A stretch of DNA of 64,000 nt from Saccharolobus shibatae B12 (GTDB lineage Archaea; Thermoproteota; Thermoprotei_A; Sulfolobales; Sulfolobaceae): contig NZ_CP077717.1 of assembly GCF_019175345.1 (NCBI RefSeq), forward strand, positions 1,774,001 through 1,838,000, written 5' to 3'. Shown piece after piece: positions 7,957 through 17,396 of the stretch. The notes below the pieces were generated by a model. That model made no database searches. It worked only from the letters and a program-made list of their open reading frames with translations, and was not told the DNA's origin. The first letter of the stretch is position 1; each line of letters begins with the position of its first letter. The position numbers were made by a program, and so were the translations under genes.

Positions 7957-9345
7957 ATGACACCTCCTTCCGGTCAACCTACTGAGGATGAGGAGCGGGA
8001 GCCGACTACTACTCCCGCAATACCAGAAGGAGGTGCCTACGAAGTCGAGTTCGGGAATAGGAGGACTAACGTCATTCGTCTCCTACCAAACGGTTATCAA
8101 CATAAGAAGTTGTTAAAACTTGCGGATACATCAGCCAAACTCTTTAACGAGCTAAACTACCACAGAAGACAACAATTCTTTCATGGCGAGAAAGTAGACT
8201 TTGAGGATACTTGGAATAAATATTATAACAAGTATAAACACATTCTAGGTTCGGCAAATGCTCAAGCAGTAATGCAAAAGAACAATGAAGCATGGAACTC
8301 TTTCTTCTCTCTACTTGGACTGAAGAAAGAGGGAAAATTACCACCACACATGTCCCACATCTCGCCACCAAGGTATTGGAAAGATAGGGAAAACAAGAGG
8401 AGGAAGAAGATTCTAGTGATCAGACAAGATAGATACGAGGTAGATGAGAAGAGGAAGAAACTCATCCTCAAGGACTTTCACATGGAGATCGATTTTGAAG
8501 GTAGGTTAAGGTGGTACGGTAAGCAAGGTAGGTTAGAGATTATTTACGATGAGGATGTGAACAAGTGGTATGTACACATTCCCGTAGATGTTGGTGTTGA
8601 GACTACTAAGAGAGGTAAGCAATCAAAACACGTAGTTCATGGTGAAAGGAAGTCAATTCAAGTAGTTTTACCACAAGGTAATAAGGTAGCTTCTATTGAC
8701 TTGGGTGTAAACATCCTTGCTAGCGTAATAGTAGATGATGGTACTTGGTTGTTATACAAGGGAGTTAGGGCAAAGGAGGATTACTTTTACTTTGAGAAGA
8801 GGATTGCTGAAGTTCAATCGCTTGCAGATAAAGCTAGGAGCGTGGATGAGTACGAGGCTTATGAGGAGTTAACGGGAGAGAAGAGGAGGCTATTCGAGAA
8901 GTTGCAAAGGAGGTTTCTTCATTTATACAGAGCTCTAGCAAGTGGTATTGTTGAGGAACTTCACAAGTTGGGCGTTTCCACAATCTACTTGGGCTATCCT
9001 TATAACATCTCTCAAGATAGGGGTAGCAAGTACACGGTGAATGTGTGGTCTTACCGTAAGCTCATTGATGCCGTGGAATTTAAGGCTCAGGAGTACGGCT
9101 TGAGGGTGTATGAAGTAGTTGAGTATAACACGTCTAGAGTATGTGCTTATCATAACGTTGAGGTGAGGAGGAAACCTAGGGGAGTGATAACGTGTCCATT
9201 TAACCATAAACTGCACAGTGACTTAAATGGTGCTTTGAATATTCTGAGGAAGGCTATGGGAAGGGTCGTTAATAGGGTGAAGAGGCCTCTTTCCTTCATT
9301 GTGGACCATAATGGTATAGCTCCCGTAAGGGGGAGTAACCCTTGA
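7957..9345 (+). CDS. tnpB: TnpB-family protein with apparently rearranged RuvC glutamate
   Basis: 462 residues from ATG 7957; this start is supported by the relative at 44472, which starts at the same codon. An upstream in-frame ATG at 7897 lies inside the element's left end and is less likely. The N-terminus is Pro/Glu-rich (TPPSGQPTEDEEREP). RuvC motifs are D248 (ASIDLGVN) and D422 (HSDLNGALN). The usual second acidic residue is replaced by Gly346 (IYLGYPYN), and Glu389 (VVEYNTSR) lies 43 residues later on the next core strand. The zinc-finger position has CAYH and CPFNH in place of four cysteines. Confidence 0.88.
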   Translation: MTPPSGQPTEDEEREPTTTPAIPEGGAYEVEFGNRRTNVIRLLPNGYQHKKLLKLADTSAKLFNELNYHRRQQFFHGEKVDFEDTWNKYYNKYKHILGSANAQAVMQKNNEAWNSFFSLLGLKKEGKLPPHMSHISPPRYWKDRENKRRKKILVIRQDRYEVDEKRKKLILKDFHMEIDFEGRLRWYGKQGRLEIIYDEDVNKWYVHIPVDVGVETTKRGKQSKHVVHGERKSIQVVLPQGNKVASIDLGVNILASVIVDDGTWLLYKGVRAKEDYFYFEKRIAEVQSLADKARSVDEYEAYEELTGEKRRLFEKLQRRFLHLYRALASGIVEELHKLGVSTIYLGYPYNISQDRGSKYTVNVWSYRKLIDAVEFKAQEYGLRVYEVVEYNTSRVCAYHNVEVRRKPRGVITCPFNHKLHSDLNGALNILRKAMGRVVNRVKRPLSFIVDHNGIAPVRGSNP

Positions 9346-9402
9346 GACCTCGGGGAACCATCGCCCTTCAGAACGGTGAGGAGGTCAGAATCCCCTAAGA
9401 TC
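9240..9402 (+). ncRNA. Possible guide-type RNA (omega RNA) at the 3' end of the second tnpB
   Basis: In tnpB elements the guide RNA overlaps the 3' end of tnpB and the right end. Here the GC-rich tail from about 9240 contains inverted segments such as cccgtaaggggg and ccatcgcccttcagaacggtgagg. The RNA ends and the guide start cannot be fixed without sequencing. This is inference from the element type plus local inverted repeats. Confidence 0.35.
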
Positions 9403-9609
9403 CTTAACAAACCTCATCTAGTAGAGTAGGCTGTTAGCTATTATGAAGGAGACTGTACTTTATAAAATGTGATGAAAAGTACTTTCGAAAGGACTTAAAG
9501 AGATTTGAAAACTTGCGAAATGTAAGGTTAAGGCAAAACACTACTATTGTGGAAACTTTTTTATGGAATTTACATAATTTAAGTATAATAAGAAAAGGAG
9601 GTGTAGTAG

Positions 9610-12099
9610 TTGAAGGGATATAATTACGTCATGATAGGTATACTGGTCACGCTATTAGTGATTCTTTCTATTTTTACGACATCTTTATCTATTTTAAATC
9701 CTTTTCTCGGGATTTGGTACTCTTCTGGTAACGTAAATACGCTAAACGAAATCATTTCCATCCCTGGCTTAAGTGGTAACGTAAATATATACATAGATAA
9801 CAATGGAATAGCTCACATTTACGCAAACAATCTTCATGATCTCTTTCTCGCTGAAGGTTATTACGAAGCTAGTCAAAGATTATTTGAAATAGAATTATTT
9901 GGCCTTTTAGCTATGGGAAATTTAAGCTCTTGGGTTGGTGCTAAAGCGTTATCCTCGGATATTGCGATGCATTTAATAGGAATACCACAGAACGCAATAA
10001 TGAGTGCTCAATACTTAAAGCACAACTATCCAACAATTTACTCATATCTAGAAGCCTTCTCTCAAGGTGTTAATGACTATATAGATAGTTTAAACTATAG
10101 AGATTTGCCCCTGGAGTTCAAGTTGTTAAATGTTAAACCTTATTATTGGTCACCAGAATACTCGCTAGCTTTTGGGGAATACATGGCTTGGAGTTTGACT
10201 TCAGGGTTTAATGATGAACTTGAATCGGCACTACTTTACACTTACTTCAACTATACAGAAATCAATGAAATTAATCCATATTATCCTCATTTCATAGATG
10301 GGAATCTTACTGTTATTCCTGGTGACGGTACAGTTAACGGTTATAATTTAACCGATCAAGGGATTTCGCCTCAGTATTTATGGTCGCTAAACTGGTATCA
10401 ATCATGGGCTACTGGTATAAATAAAGATGAGTTTAAAGATCTAGTACCATTAATGAAGTATGCCATACTGAACATTTCAGATCCTTTTATCTCGTTTCCG
10501 AAATTTGCAAGCAACTCATGGGTTATAACTTCTGACTTTTCCACTCAAGGTCCTATACTGGCTAACGATCCACATTTACCTTTATTCGCTCCATCAGTCT
10601 GGATTCCATTACAACTTGTAGCCCCCACATTTAACGTAACCGGTTGGTCATTAGTTGGTATACCAGGGGTGCTAATAGGACATACCCCCTACACTGCATG
10701 GGGATTAACGACACCCGAAGGGAGTTCTTCAGACGCTTATCTGGAAATAGTGAATGGAAGTCAATATTATTATAATGGTAAATGGTATCAAATGAATGAG
10801 TATAATTACACATTAATGGGCAGAACGTATACCGTTTACTATACTAATAATGGACCAATAGTAGCTAAGTATAAGAACTATGGAATAAGTCTGTATTGGT
10901 CTGCGTGGAAAGAGCCAATTCTTACAGTCATTTCCATACTTCTTTTAGACAATTCAACGTCTTTTAATGATTTAATAAATGCAGCAAAGTATTGGGTAAT
11001 TCCTCCACAGAACTTGGCAATTGTAAGTAAGCATCATGCAGGAATAATTGTAGCAGGACTGTATCCACTTATAAATGAGACTTTACCTAATGGTAAAAGC
11101 GTATTGGTAGTGGGTGCAAGAACACCATTAAACGGTACTGTTACGAAGTACGAACCAATTGGTTATATACCCTTCAAATACTTGCCGCAAACATTTGATC
11201 CTATAAGAGGGTTTGCCTTTGCACCTAATCAACCCACTGTTTGGATAAATTACCCATTTCCATTTATTGGTGGATTCTGGAGCTCCGGTGGTAGAGCTGA
11301 AGATATCTATCATTATTTAATGTATCAGCGAAGTGTTAATATTAGTGATATGATGAAATTACAATCCAACGTCACCGATTATTGGGCATCGCTACTTACT
11401 CCCCTTATAATAAAGGCTATGGTCAATAACGTTAACGGCAGTATTCAAGGAACTGCATTAAACTATCTACGTAATTGGAACTTCACATTTTACCAAAACG
11501 AGGTAGCGCCTACAATATATACTTATGTTGTTGCCGAAATGGTGAATAATAGCATTGTGAAAATACTTAATAATATGGGTTTAGACATATTGAATATAGC
11601 TAGCATACCTTATATTTTCCCTGATTACATATATATTGCACAATACGATCCCACATCCATTTGGGTTAATGGGAACTTCACTAACTTAGTTAGGCAATCG
11701 TTTGTTAAAGCGATCTCGTTATTAGAACATAATTTAGGAGATAATATAAGTCAATGGTACTGGGGAAGAGTACATTTCTTAGAAATTTACAACCCATTGG
11801 GATTAAAGGCACTTTCCGTTGGACCTATTCCAATATTTGGAGATCCTCATACGCTTGCAGTTGGATCAACTCCTTATATTCCCACAATTCCTTTACCTTA
11901 TGTAACAGTAGGTTCATCGCTTAGGTTTATAGCTTCACCGTACTCTTCACAATTCTATGGAATATTCCCAGGTGGTCCTTCAGAGAGTCTAGTTAGTGCG
12001 TTTAGAGAGAATCAATTACCCCTATGGTTATCCTTCAAATATGTTTCCTATTCAGGATATAATTACATCATAATAGCAAAAATAACATTAGAGGCGTGA
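9610..12099 (+). CDS. Penicillin-acylase-type Ntn hydrolase, membrane-anchored, extracellular
   Basis: 829 residues. The TTG start at 9610 is preceded by a strong ribosome site (aaaaggaggtg). Residues 7-29 form a signal or anchor helix, so the enzyme acts outside the cell. The S45 peptidase/penicillin acylase pattern is clear: GIAHIYANN (about 65), then the self-cleavage site ...FAS301-N-S-W, where Ser301 becomes the N-terminal nucleophile of the beta chain, followed by LANDPHL and IPGVLIGHT. Family members cleave amide bonds of acylated compounds such as penicillin G or acyl-homoserine lactones; the real substrate here is unknown. Many N-x-S/T sites fit a glycosylated surface protein. It is cotranscribed with the small membrane protein at 12105. 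Confidence 0.9.
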   Translation: MKGYNYVMIGILVTLLVILSIFTTSLSILNPFLGIWYSSGNVNTLNEIISIPGLSGNVNIYIDNNGIAHIYANNLHDLFLAEGYYEASQRLFEIELFGLLAMGNLSSWVGAKALSSDIAMHLIGIPQNAIMSAQYLKHNYPTIYSYLEAFSQGVNDYIDSLNYRDLPLEFKLLNVKPYYWSPEYSLAFGEYMAWSLTSGFNDELESALLYTYFNYTEINEINPYYPHFIDGNLTVIPGDGTVNGYNLTDQGISPQYLWSLNWYQSWATGINKDEFKDLVPLMKYAILNISDPFISFPKFASNSWVITSDFSTQGPILANDPHLPLFAPSVWIPLQLVAPTFNVTGWSLVGIPGVLIGHTPYTAWGLTTPEGSSSDAYLEIVNGSQYYYNGKWYQMNEYNYTLMGRTYTVYYTNNGPIVAKYKNYGISLYWSAWKEPILTVISILLLDNSTSFNDLINAAKYWVIPPQNLAIVSKHHAGIIVAGLYPLINETLPNGKSVLVVGARTPLNGTVTKYEPIGYIPFKYLPQTFDPIRGFAFAPNQPTVWINYPFPFIGGFWSSGGRAEDIYHYLMYQRSVNISDMMKLQSNVTDYWASLLTPLIIKAMVNNVNGSIQGTALNYLRNWNFTFYQNEVAPTIYTYVVAEMVNNSIVKILNNMGLDILNIASIPYIFPDYIYIAQYDPTSIWVNGNFTNLVRQSFVKAISLLEHNLGDNISQWYWGRVHFLEIYNPLGLKALSVGPIPIFGDPHTLAVGSTPYIPTIPLPYVTVGSSLRFIASPYSSQFYGIFPGGPSESLVSAFRENQLPLWLSFKYVSYSGYNYIIIAKITLEA

Positions 12100-12104
12100 T
12101 AGTA

Positions 12105-12449
12105 ATGAAAGGCACAAATACAATTTACCTTATCGTTTCGTCAATAATATTAGCATATATATTGCAAATTTTTGTATTGTATCCGTTTACAGCAATAGCT
12201 ATAGGAGTACCCTTAGGGTTATTAAGCAGGAAATATTCAGCGATAGGAGGTTTTCTCATAGGATTCTTATCCTCACTTTCCCTATATCTAATTTACCCTA
12301 TAAACGGCGTTAGTAAAATAGCAGAAATAATTGGACAACTAATTGGAATTAACCCATTTCTAGTTATACTTCTTTACCCACTAATTTACGGTACAATATC
12401 ATTAATAAGTGCCCTACTATTTTATTATATAGTTAGAGTGAATAAATGA
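12105..12449 (+). CDS. Small hydrophobic membrane protein downstream of the acylase
   Basis: 114 residues from ATG 12105 (a GTG at 12096 overlapping the acylase stop is also possible). Three or four membrane helices are seen: about 5-25, 27-45, 49-66 and 82-110. It follows the acylase by only a few bases, so the two are an operon; it may help with export or anchoring, but nothing in the sequence shows this directly. No family recognised. Confidence 0.75.
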   Translation: MKGTNTIYLIVSSIILAYILQIFVLYPFTAIAIGVPLGLLSRKYSAIGGFLIGFLSSLSLYLIYPINGVSKIAEIIGQLIGINPFLVILLYPLIYGTISLISALLFYYIVRVNK

Positions 12450-12487
12450 TATGGTATTTCTATTAGTAAGCTAGAAGAGAGTTTATC

Positions 12488-12497
12488 TTTTTTTTTT
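12488..12497 (+). terminator. T10 run, probable terminator of the acylase operon
   Basis: Ten consecutive T lie about 40 bases after the stop at 12449. Archaeal transcription commonly ends at such T tracts without a hairpin. Confidence 0.5.
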
Positions 12498-12708
12498 AAT
12501 ACAAAATATAGAGAAATATTTGAAGAAAGTCTTATAGTTAATGTGTTAAATTTTTCTAGAACTTAATAACAAATAATAGATTAGAATGGATAAAATTTTT
12601 CTCGTTATTCCTAGCATATCTCCACTAAAATTGGTTTGGAATTCCTCTTCTAATCTCCATCGCGTTTAGTAGGAAAAAAGATTATATGTATAAAAGTTTC
12701 TCATTTCT

Positions 12709-14319
12709 TTACTTACCATCTTTTTTTCTTAATAATTTAATAAGCGTGATTATCACTATTAGTAATACGATTGTTATGAATACAACTATTCCAATATTAA
12801 GCCATGACTCTGGCATATTAACTTGAATTCCACTTTCTGATTCATTAACTTGCATAACGCTTATCTCTCCATTTCCATAAAGAACTACATTATTGCCTAT
12901 GTTTCCAACAACGTATTTGCCCTCAGGTATATAATAAGGTTTGCCTCCAATTATGATAGTACTCATTAAAATAATTGGTTGGTTTACTCCTAAAACGTTT
13001 TCGTAGGCATAATCCGCGTTGCCCATGTTGGAAATAACCACGCCGGAAACTACCTGACCATTAATTAATTTTCCATCATTATAAACTAAATAACCATTTG
13101 AGGTTTTTAGAAGTACTGAAGATTCGAAGATGTAAATCTCAGATACTGACGGCACAACATTTCCGTTAATAGTTACTGGAACTGAATTTAATTTAATTTC
13201 GTTGGGATTGGTGGAAAAAGGTATTTTAGGTGCGTTCGTATCAATTAATTCATTTTCTGTGATCGCTCCACAAAATAATATAAGGGGAACATTAGCTATG
13301 GAAATGTTTTTTCCACCATTGGTAAAAGATAATATTGGTGAAACAAGGGAATTATTGCTTTCATTGGTGTAAGTTATTAGTGGAAAAAGATTTGGTGTAG
13401 ATGGAACACAAGCAATATTTATTAGTCCCCAAGATAAGAACGGATACGAAATAGTAATATTATTTACAGGATTATAGAGCATTACTTCAGAGGTATTATA
13501 GAACGTTAGGTAGTCTTGAGTTAAATCTGCTATCTCCCCATTAAAACTAACATTAAACTGGCTTACTCCACCAGAAGTTAGATTAATGACGTTAATAATG
13601 TATTGGAGGTTGTTATTTGACGTTATGATATAGAGGAAGTTATTATTAGGATTGAGAACAGCATAGGGTTTACCTGTAAAATTTTCGCCATCCTTCTCAA
13701 AGGACAGCGGTAGACCCGTTGTAACAAATGATATTGTTCTAGTAGAATTGGTTATTAAGTTATATACATTTATGATTATTTCAACTTTAGGTACAACTAC
13801 TGTGTAACCATAAACTTCTTCATTTGTAGTTGATAAGATTTTGCTTGCTACATTAAAAGCATAAATTCCATCAATGTTACCATAATCATTATTTCCATTT
13901 ACACTTAACTCCTTAAGATTTAGCTTATAATATTTCATGGTTAGTGTATTTATCACATAAACTGTTAATGTATCATTTAAAAGAGAAGATGTCATGAAAT
14001 TTGGAGTTGTATGCGTCGAGTTTATAGATCCACTACTTAAATTAACAAATTTAGTGAAATTCGTGACTACATAAAAATAAGGTTCTACGAAAACCAGCAA
14101 GTAGTTGGAGTAAGAGTAAAGATGTGCTATCCCCTCTAGAGGTAACCTAATCGTGTAACCACTTAAATTCATTAAGACAAGTTGTGCTGTGTTTTGAAAA
14201 AGATGCACTTCTCCTATTAGATTATTAGTAACAAAGAGATAACTAACGTTTGAAGAAACGAGTTGAGGAGAAACAAAGAAACTAATTGGCCAGAGTAATA
14301 TTAAGGGTATTGCTTTCAT
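12709..14319 (-). CDS. Secreted, C-terminally anchored surface protein, unknown function
   Basis: 536 residues. The N-terminus (KAIPLILLWPISFFV) is a signal peptide; a hydrophobic helix at about 506-527 followed by KLLRKKDGK anchors the C-terminus in the membrane. The body is beta-rich, with many short strands and more than 20 possible N-glycosylation sites, suggesting a propeller-like or S-layer-associated protein, but I see no diagnostic repeat. It stands alone and converges with the acylase operon. Confidence 0.75.
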   Translation of the reverse strand: MKAIPLILLWPISFFVSPQLVSSNVSYLFVTNNLIGEVHLFQNTAQLVLMNLSGYTIRLPLEGIAHLYSYSNYLLVFVEPYFYVVTNFTKFVNLSSGSINSTHTTPNFMTSSLLNDTLTVYVINTLTMKYYKLNLKELSVNGNNDYGNIDGIYAFNVASKILSTTNEEVYGYTVVVPKVEIIINVYNLITNSTRTISFVTTGLPLSFEKDGENFTGKPYAVLNPNNNFLYIITSNNNLQYIINVINLTSGGVSQFNVSFNGEIADLTQDYLTFYNTSEVMLYNPVNNITISYPFLSWGLINIACVPSTPNLFPLITYTNESNNSLVSPILSFTNGGKNISIANVPLILFCGAITENELIDTNAPKIPFSTNPNEIKLNSVPVTINGNVVPSVSEIYIFESSVLLKTSNGYLVYNDGKLINGQVVSGVVISNMGNADYAYENVLGVNQPIILMSTIIIGGKPYYIPEGKYVVGNIGNNVVLYGNGEISVMQVNESESGIQVNMPESWLNIGIVVFITIVLLIVIITLIKLLRKKDGK

Positions 14320-14832
14320 ATGTGAAAAGGGTAAAGGGTTAATTATATATTTTTTCGCAAGACTATATCTAATAAATCATTTAATATTAAAAAGAAATTT
14401 GATAAATATACTATTACAGATATACTAATTTCCTTAAGACGAAACGATGTTTACATTCTATTCAATCTCATAACTCTCTAAGAAATCATGTAATGCTTTA
14501 AGATAGGACTTGAATTCATTTTGCAAAAAACGTCTCAGCGAATTATTTACATATTGAAGATAACTTAACTGTTATTAAAAAACATAAGGCAGAGAAACTT
14601 GCTTTACATGTGAAGATTTGTAGTCATAGGAGTAATCAACAATGTTTTCGAAAATGTCGACTAAGATTTAAAGGATCCAATCCTTAACACGTACAAAATA
14701 GATTCGAAAAGTAATGCTATAGAGAGTTAAGAATTATATTCGATATGTCATCTGGATTAGCTAAAAGGACTGTTGAGGGAAATATGGAATATTTAGAAAT
14801 AGCTGATTTCGGTAGAGCTTCCTTATCATATC
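14320..14832. other. Intergenic region with short coding remnants
   Basis: No convincing full gene. On the minus strand around 14459-14567 a stop-to-stop frame reads RRFLQNEFKSYLKALHDF and ends ESYEIE, possibly the tail of a lost gene. On the plus strand an ATG frame at 14745-14882 (45 codons: SSGLAKRTVEGNMEYLEIAD near its start) overlaps the start of the next gene in another frame. Its end and the start of the next frame (IPNIGVIISDGGKV) look like two halves of one frameshifted protein. Confidence 0.35.
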
Positions 14833-15648
14833 GTGCTGGCTGGCATTCCCAATATCGGCGTTATCATTTCAGATGGTGGTAAAGTTTTTCTTTTTTCTTT
14901 CTTATTTGCAACCACAATGACTAGATATAAGCTATCCGCTGAAGTTTCCTTTTCTAGGCCTAGTGAAATAATGGGTAAGCTTTATATGATTCCTTATAAG
15001 GATAATGGGCAAAAGGTCCTTTCTTTTGATGTCGATTACCCCTCATTTTGCAAGGTTAGTGTAAATCAAGATAGATTTAGAAATGAGTATTTATCCTTTG
15101 ACTGTAATCCCTCTGACTACTTTTCAATTAGTATCAATTATGAGGTCGAAATTCATTCTTTCTCGAAATCTGAGAATGAGGAGAATGTTTTTCTCTCTTC
15201 AAGCAAATATGTTAATATTGATAAGTTTAGGAGGTTTAACATACCATATTCCTCACTTGATGATCTCCTAAATAAAATCACGAGTTTTGTTAGGGATAGT
15301 ATTAAGTACGATAAAAACAATAGTAACGTTAAATCGGCATTTGGCTCCTTAATTATGGGATCTGGAGTTTGCGTAAACTATAGCCACGTTACACTAGGAA
15401 TTCTAAGAGCATTGGGAATTCCTGCTAGGTACGTTGTGGGTTTAATTCCATATTCTATTAAGGAAGCCCACGCATGGGTTGAGGTTAAGGTTAATGATGT
15501 GTGGTTCCCCGTTGATCCCACTAATGCGACTAAAGGAATGCAGTATTTGAAATGGGCTATTGGAAGGGATGATAGTGATGTTAGGAGTAAGATCTGGTAT
15601 CGCAAACCCACAAGTTTTGATTTCTCTTTTAACTGGTATTTCAAATAA
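14833..15648 (+). CDS. Transglutaminase-like (papain-fold) protein
   Basis: 271 residues from GTG 14833; ATG 14917 (residue 29) is a better start, because the first 28 residues look unrelated. The C-terminal half is a transglutaminase-like domain with the expected catalytic order Cys180 (SGVCVNYSH), His213 (EAHAWVEV) and Asp228 (FPVDPTN). Archaeal members are usually predicted cysteine proteases or amidases. The N-terminal half is beta-rich and of unknown role. No signal peptide is seen with the later start, so the protein is probably cytoplasmic. Confidence 0.85.
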   Translation: MLAGIPNIGVIISDGGKVFLFSFLFATTMTRYKLSAEVSFSRPSEIMGKLYMIPYKDNGQKVLSFDVDYPSFCKVSVNQDRFRNEYLSFDCNPSDYFSISINYEVEIHSFSKSENEENVFLSSSKYVNIDKFRRFNIPYSSLDDLLNKITSFVRDSIKYDKNNSNVKSAFGSLIMGSGVCVNYSHVTLGILRALGIPARYVVGLIPYSIKEAHAWVEVKVNDVWFPVDPTNATKGMQYLKWAIGRDDSDVRSKIWYRKPTSFDFSFNWYFK

Positions 15649-15697
15649 TATGTTCATATGGGAAAAATATTTTTACTTAAACGAAGTAGTATAACAT

Positions 15698-16642
15698 ATG
15701 TCTCAACAAGATAATGAAATTCTAGGGTTACAAAAGGTAAGAAGAGGAGTTTGGTATTTAATATTATCACAATTAATCAGTATTCCTTTAGCAATAGTAA
15801 TTATTGTAGTCTTATTTGCGTCTAGAAGTCTCCTGCCAATGATAGTAACTATAGTAGTTGGTTTAGCAATTACCATTCCTTTCTTAATTTTGACATATAT
15901 TAATATGAGGAAAGGCTTTGAAGCTTTAGTTTCAATTGGCAGGGACTTAAAGTACGGTGTTAACGGGATAATTTTAGCAGTAATCGGAACTGTATTAGTA
16001 TTGATAGCTCTCGTGTTCACAGCACCGTTTATATTTTCGCTATTAATATCTTCCACATCTTCTGTCTCTTCATTAGCCTCTTCATCAGTAGTAGGGGCAA
16101 GTATCATTTCCATAATTGGTGGGTTAATAGGTCTTATAGGTTATGTACTCCTATTCATAGCTTTTATGAAAACTGGCGAGATTTATAATGAAAAGGATGT
16201 AAAAGATGGTGGTCTAGTTGCATTAATAGGCTATATTTTATCTATAATCCTTTCAATAATAGGTTTGATAGTGCTCTTAATAGGGTTCTACATGATATAT
16301 GCTGGATTAGAAAAAGTAATAGAGAATCTACCTAGACAACAGCCCAATTTACCTCCACCTTCCACACCTCTAGGACAAGTCGGAATAGGTAAGCTTTATA
16401 GTAATGGTATGGCAGAAGTTACCATTTACTCTCAATATCAACTAGGAATTTTAAGTGCTACAATATTAGGCACTAATTATTCAACGAATAATATTACGCC
16501 TAATCAGCTTTCTTTAGGCTATAACGCTATTAAAATCGATTTCAAAGCTTCATTCACTTTTGTATCTGGTAACATTTACGTTATACAACTAACTTTATCA
16601 AATGGGCAAACGTTAAACATTAGTGTAGTATATCAGCCTTAA
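15698..16642 (+). CDS. DUF973 family membrane protein with C-terminal extracytoplasmic domain
   Basis: 314 residues. Membrane helices lie at about 18-40, 48-70, 88-112, 130-157 and 172-205. A Pro/Gln-rich linker (PRQQPNLPPPSTPLG, about 213-227) leads to a beta-rich domain ending in LNISVVYQP. The same architecture and domain end (NVDINVAFQP) are found in the protein at 42283, so the two are paralogues. The family is largely restricted to Sulfolobales and has no known function. Confidence 0.85.
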   Translation: MSQQDNEILGLQKVRRGVWYLILSQLISIPLAIVIIVVLFASRSLLPMIVTIVVGLAITIPFLILTYINMRKGFEALVSIGRDLKYGVNGIILAVIGTVLVLIALVFTAPFIFSLLISSTSSVSSLASSSVVGASIISIIGGLIGLIGYVLLFIAFMKTGEIYNEKDVKDGGLVALIGYILSIILSIIGLIVLLIGFYMIYAGLEKVIENLPRQQPNLPPPSTPLGQVGIGKLYSNGMAEVTIYSQYQLGILSATILGTNYSTNNITPNQLSLGYNAIKIDFKASFTFVSGNIYVIQLTLSNGQTLNISVVYQP

Positions 16643-16827
16643 AGAAATTTAAAAATTTCTTAACTAATATTTGTATAAACTATTCTATATAATCCAATGT
16701 TTTTAATTATCAACTAGAAAGTGATAAATATTTAGAATTTTGATAATTTACTTCTTTCTTGAAGTTGCAAAATTGTTAATTATAAGAAGATAAGAGTTTA
16801 ATTTATGCAATAAATCAGTAGATAATC

Positions 16828-16842
16828 TTGCAATTTTTACAA
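16828..16842 (+). promoter_or_regulatory. Imperfect TTGCA-N5-TGCAA palindrome upstream of the Lrp-type regulator
   Basis: TTGCA-ATTTT-TACAA lies 38 bases before ATG 16880, one base off the perfect palindromes at 20868 and 23535. A weaker version, TTGCA-AAATT-GTTAA, is at 16765-16779. The position suits autoregulation, which is common for Lrp-family proteins. Binding is inferred. Confidence 0.5.
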
Positions 16843-16879
16843 TAATCCTTATATGTTTGATAATGTATAATGTATATTG

Positions 16880-17344
16880 ATGGGAGTTAATATAATAAGA
16901 CTTGATGATACTGATGAAAAAATACTTGAGATCTTACGCTATAATGCTAAAAAGAGTTTAAAAGAGTTGTCGGACGAACTGGGAATTCCTATAAGTACCG
17001 TGAGGTATAGGATAAAGAGACTGGAAGACGCTCAAATAATAAGAGGGTATGTAGCCATAATAGACAGAGTGAATCTAGGTTTAAATGTTTCATTAGTCAT
17101 GGAAATAGAGACTGTGCCTTATTCCATAAAAAAGGTAGCTCAAGAACTAGGTGAAATACCAGAAGTGGTGAGAATATATGGTTTAGATAATGGGCCTAGA
17201 TTACACGTACATATGATCTTTAAAGATGATGCAAGCGCACATCAATTTATAGCCAATAAATTGTACAATATTAAGGGAATTAAGACTGTTTCCATTTCAA
17301 GAATAATTGAGAGATATAAGATAGACCCGTCGGTATTGCTATGA
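16880..17344 (+). CDS. Lrp/AsnC-family transcriptional regulator
   Basis: 154 residues from ATG 16880 (TTG 16877 also possible). Residues about 6-60 form the winged helix-turn-helix (LDDTDEKILEILRYNAKKS, then GIPISTVRYRIKRL); residues about 66-150 are the RAM ligand-binding domain, ending KIDPSVLL. Proteins of this family sense amino acids or related metabolites and bind palindromic sites. The gene converges with the 2-oxoacid oxidoreductase operon and lies near three matching palindromes (16828, 20868, 23535), so it is the best candidate to control them. Confidence 0.93.
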   Translation: MGVNIIRLDDTDEKILEILRYNAKKSLKELSDELGIPISTVRYRIKRLEDAQIIRGYVAIIDRVNLGLNVSLVMEIETVPYSIKKVAQELGEIPEVVRIYGLDNGPRLHVHMIFKDDASAHQFIANKLYNIKGIKTVSISRIIERYKIDPSVLL

Positions 17345-17396
17345 GAAAATCGAAGTAACAAGAGAAAAAGATATCCCTTTCTTTTCTTCATTATTA

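Larger units (their letters stand above)
7861..9402 (+). mobile_element. IS200/IS605-type tnpB element, second family
   Basis: The left end (7861-7922) has the palindrome cgccttttaaaggtgg flanked by caaaggggacgg and tagtcccctttg. The right end (about 9300-9402) carries a GC-rich stretch ending in gaggaggtcagaatcccc. There is no tnpA. It carries a TnpB unlike that of the element at 5490, yet both share a nearly identical left end. A truncated relative of its coding part lies at 44472. The size is near that of ISC1476-type elements, an unverified match. Confidence 0.75.
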
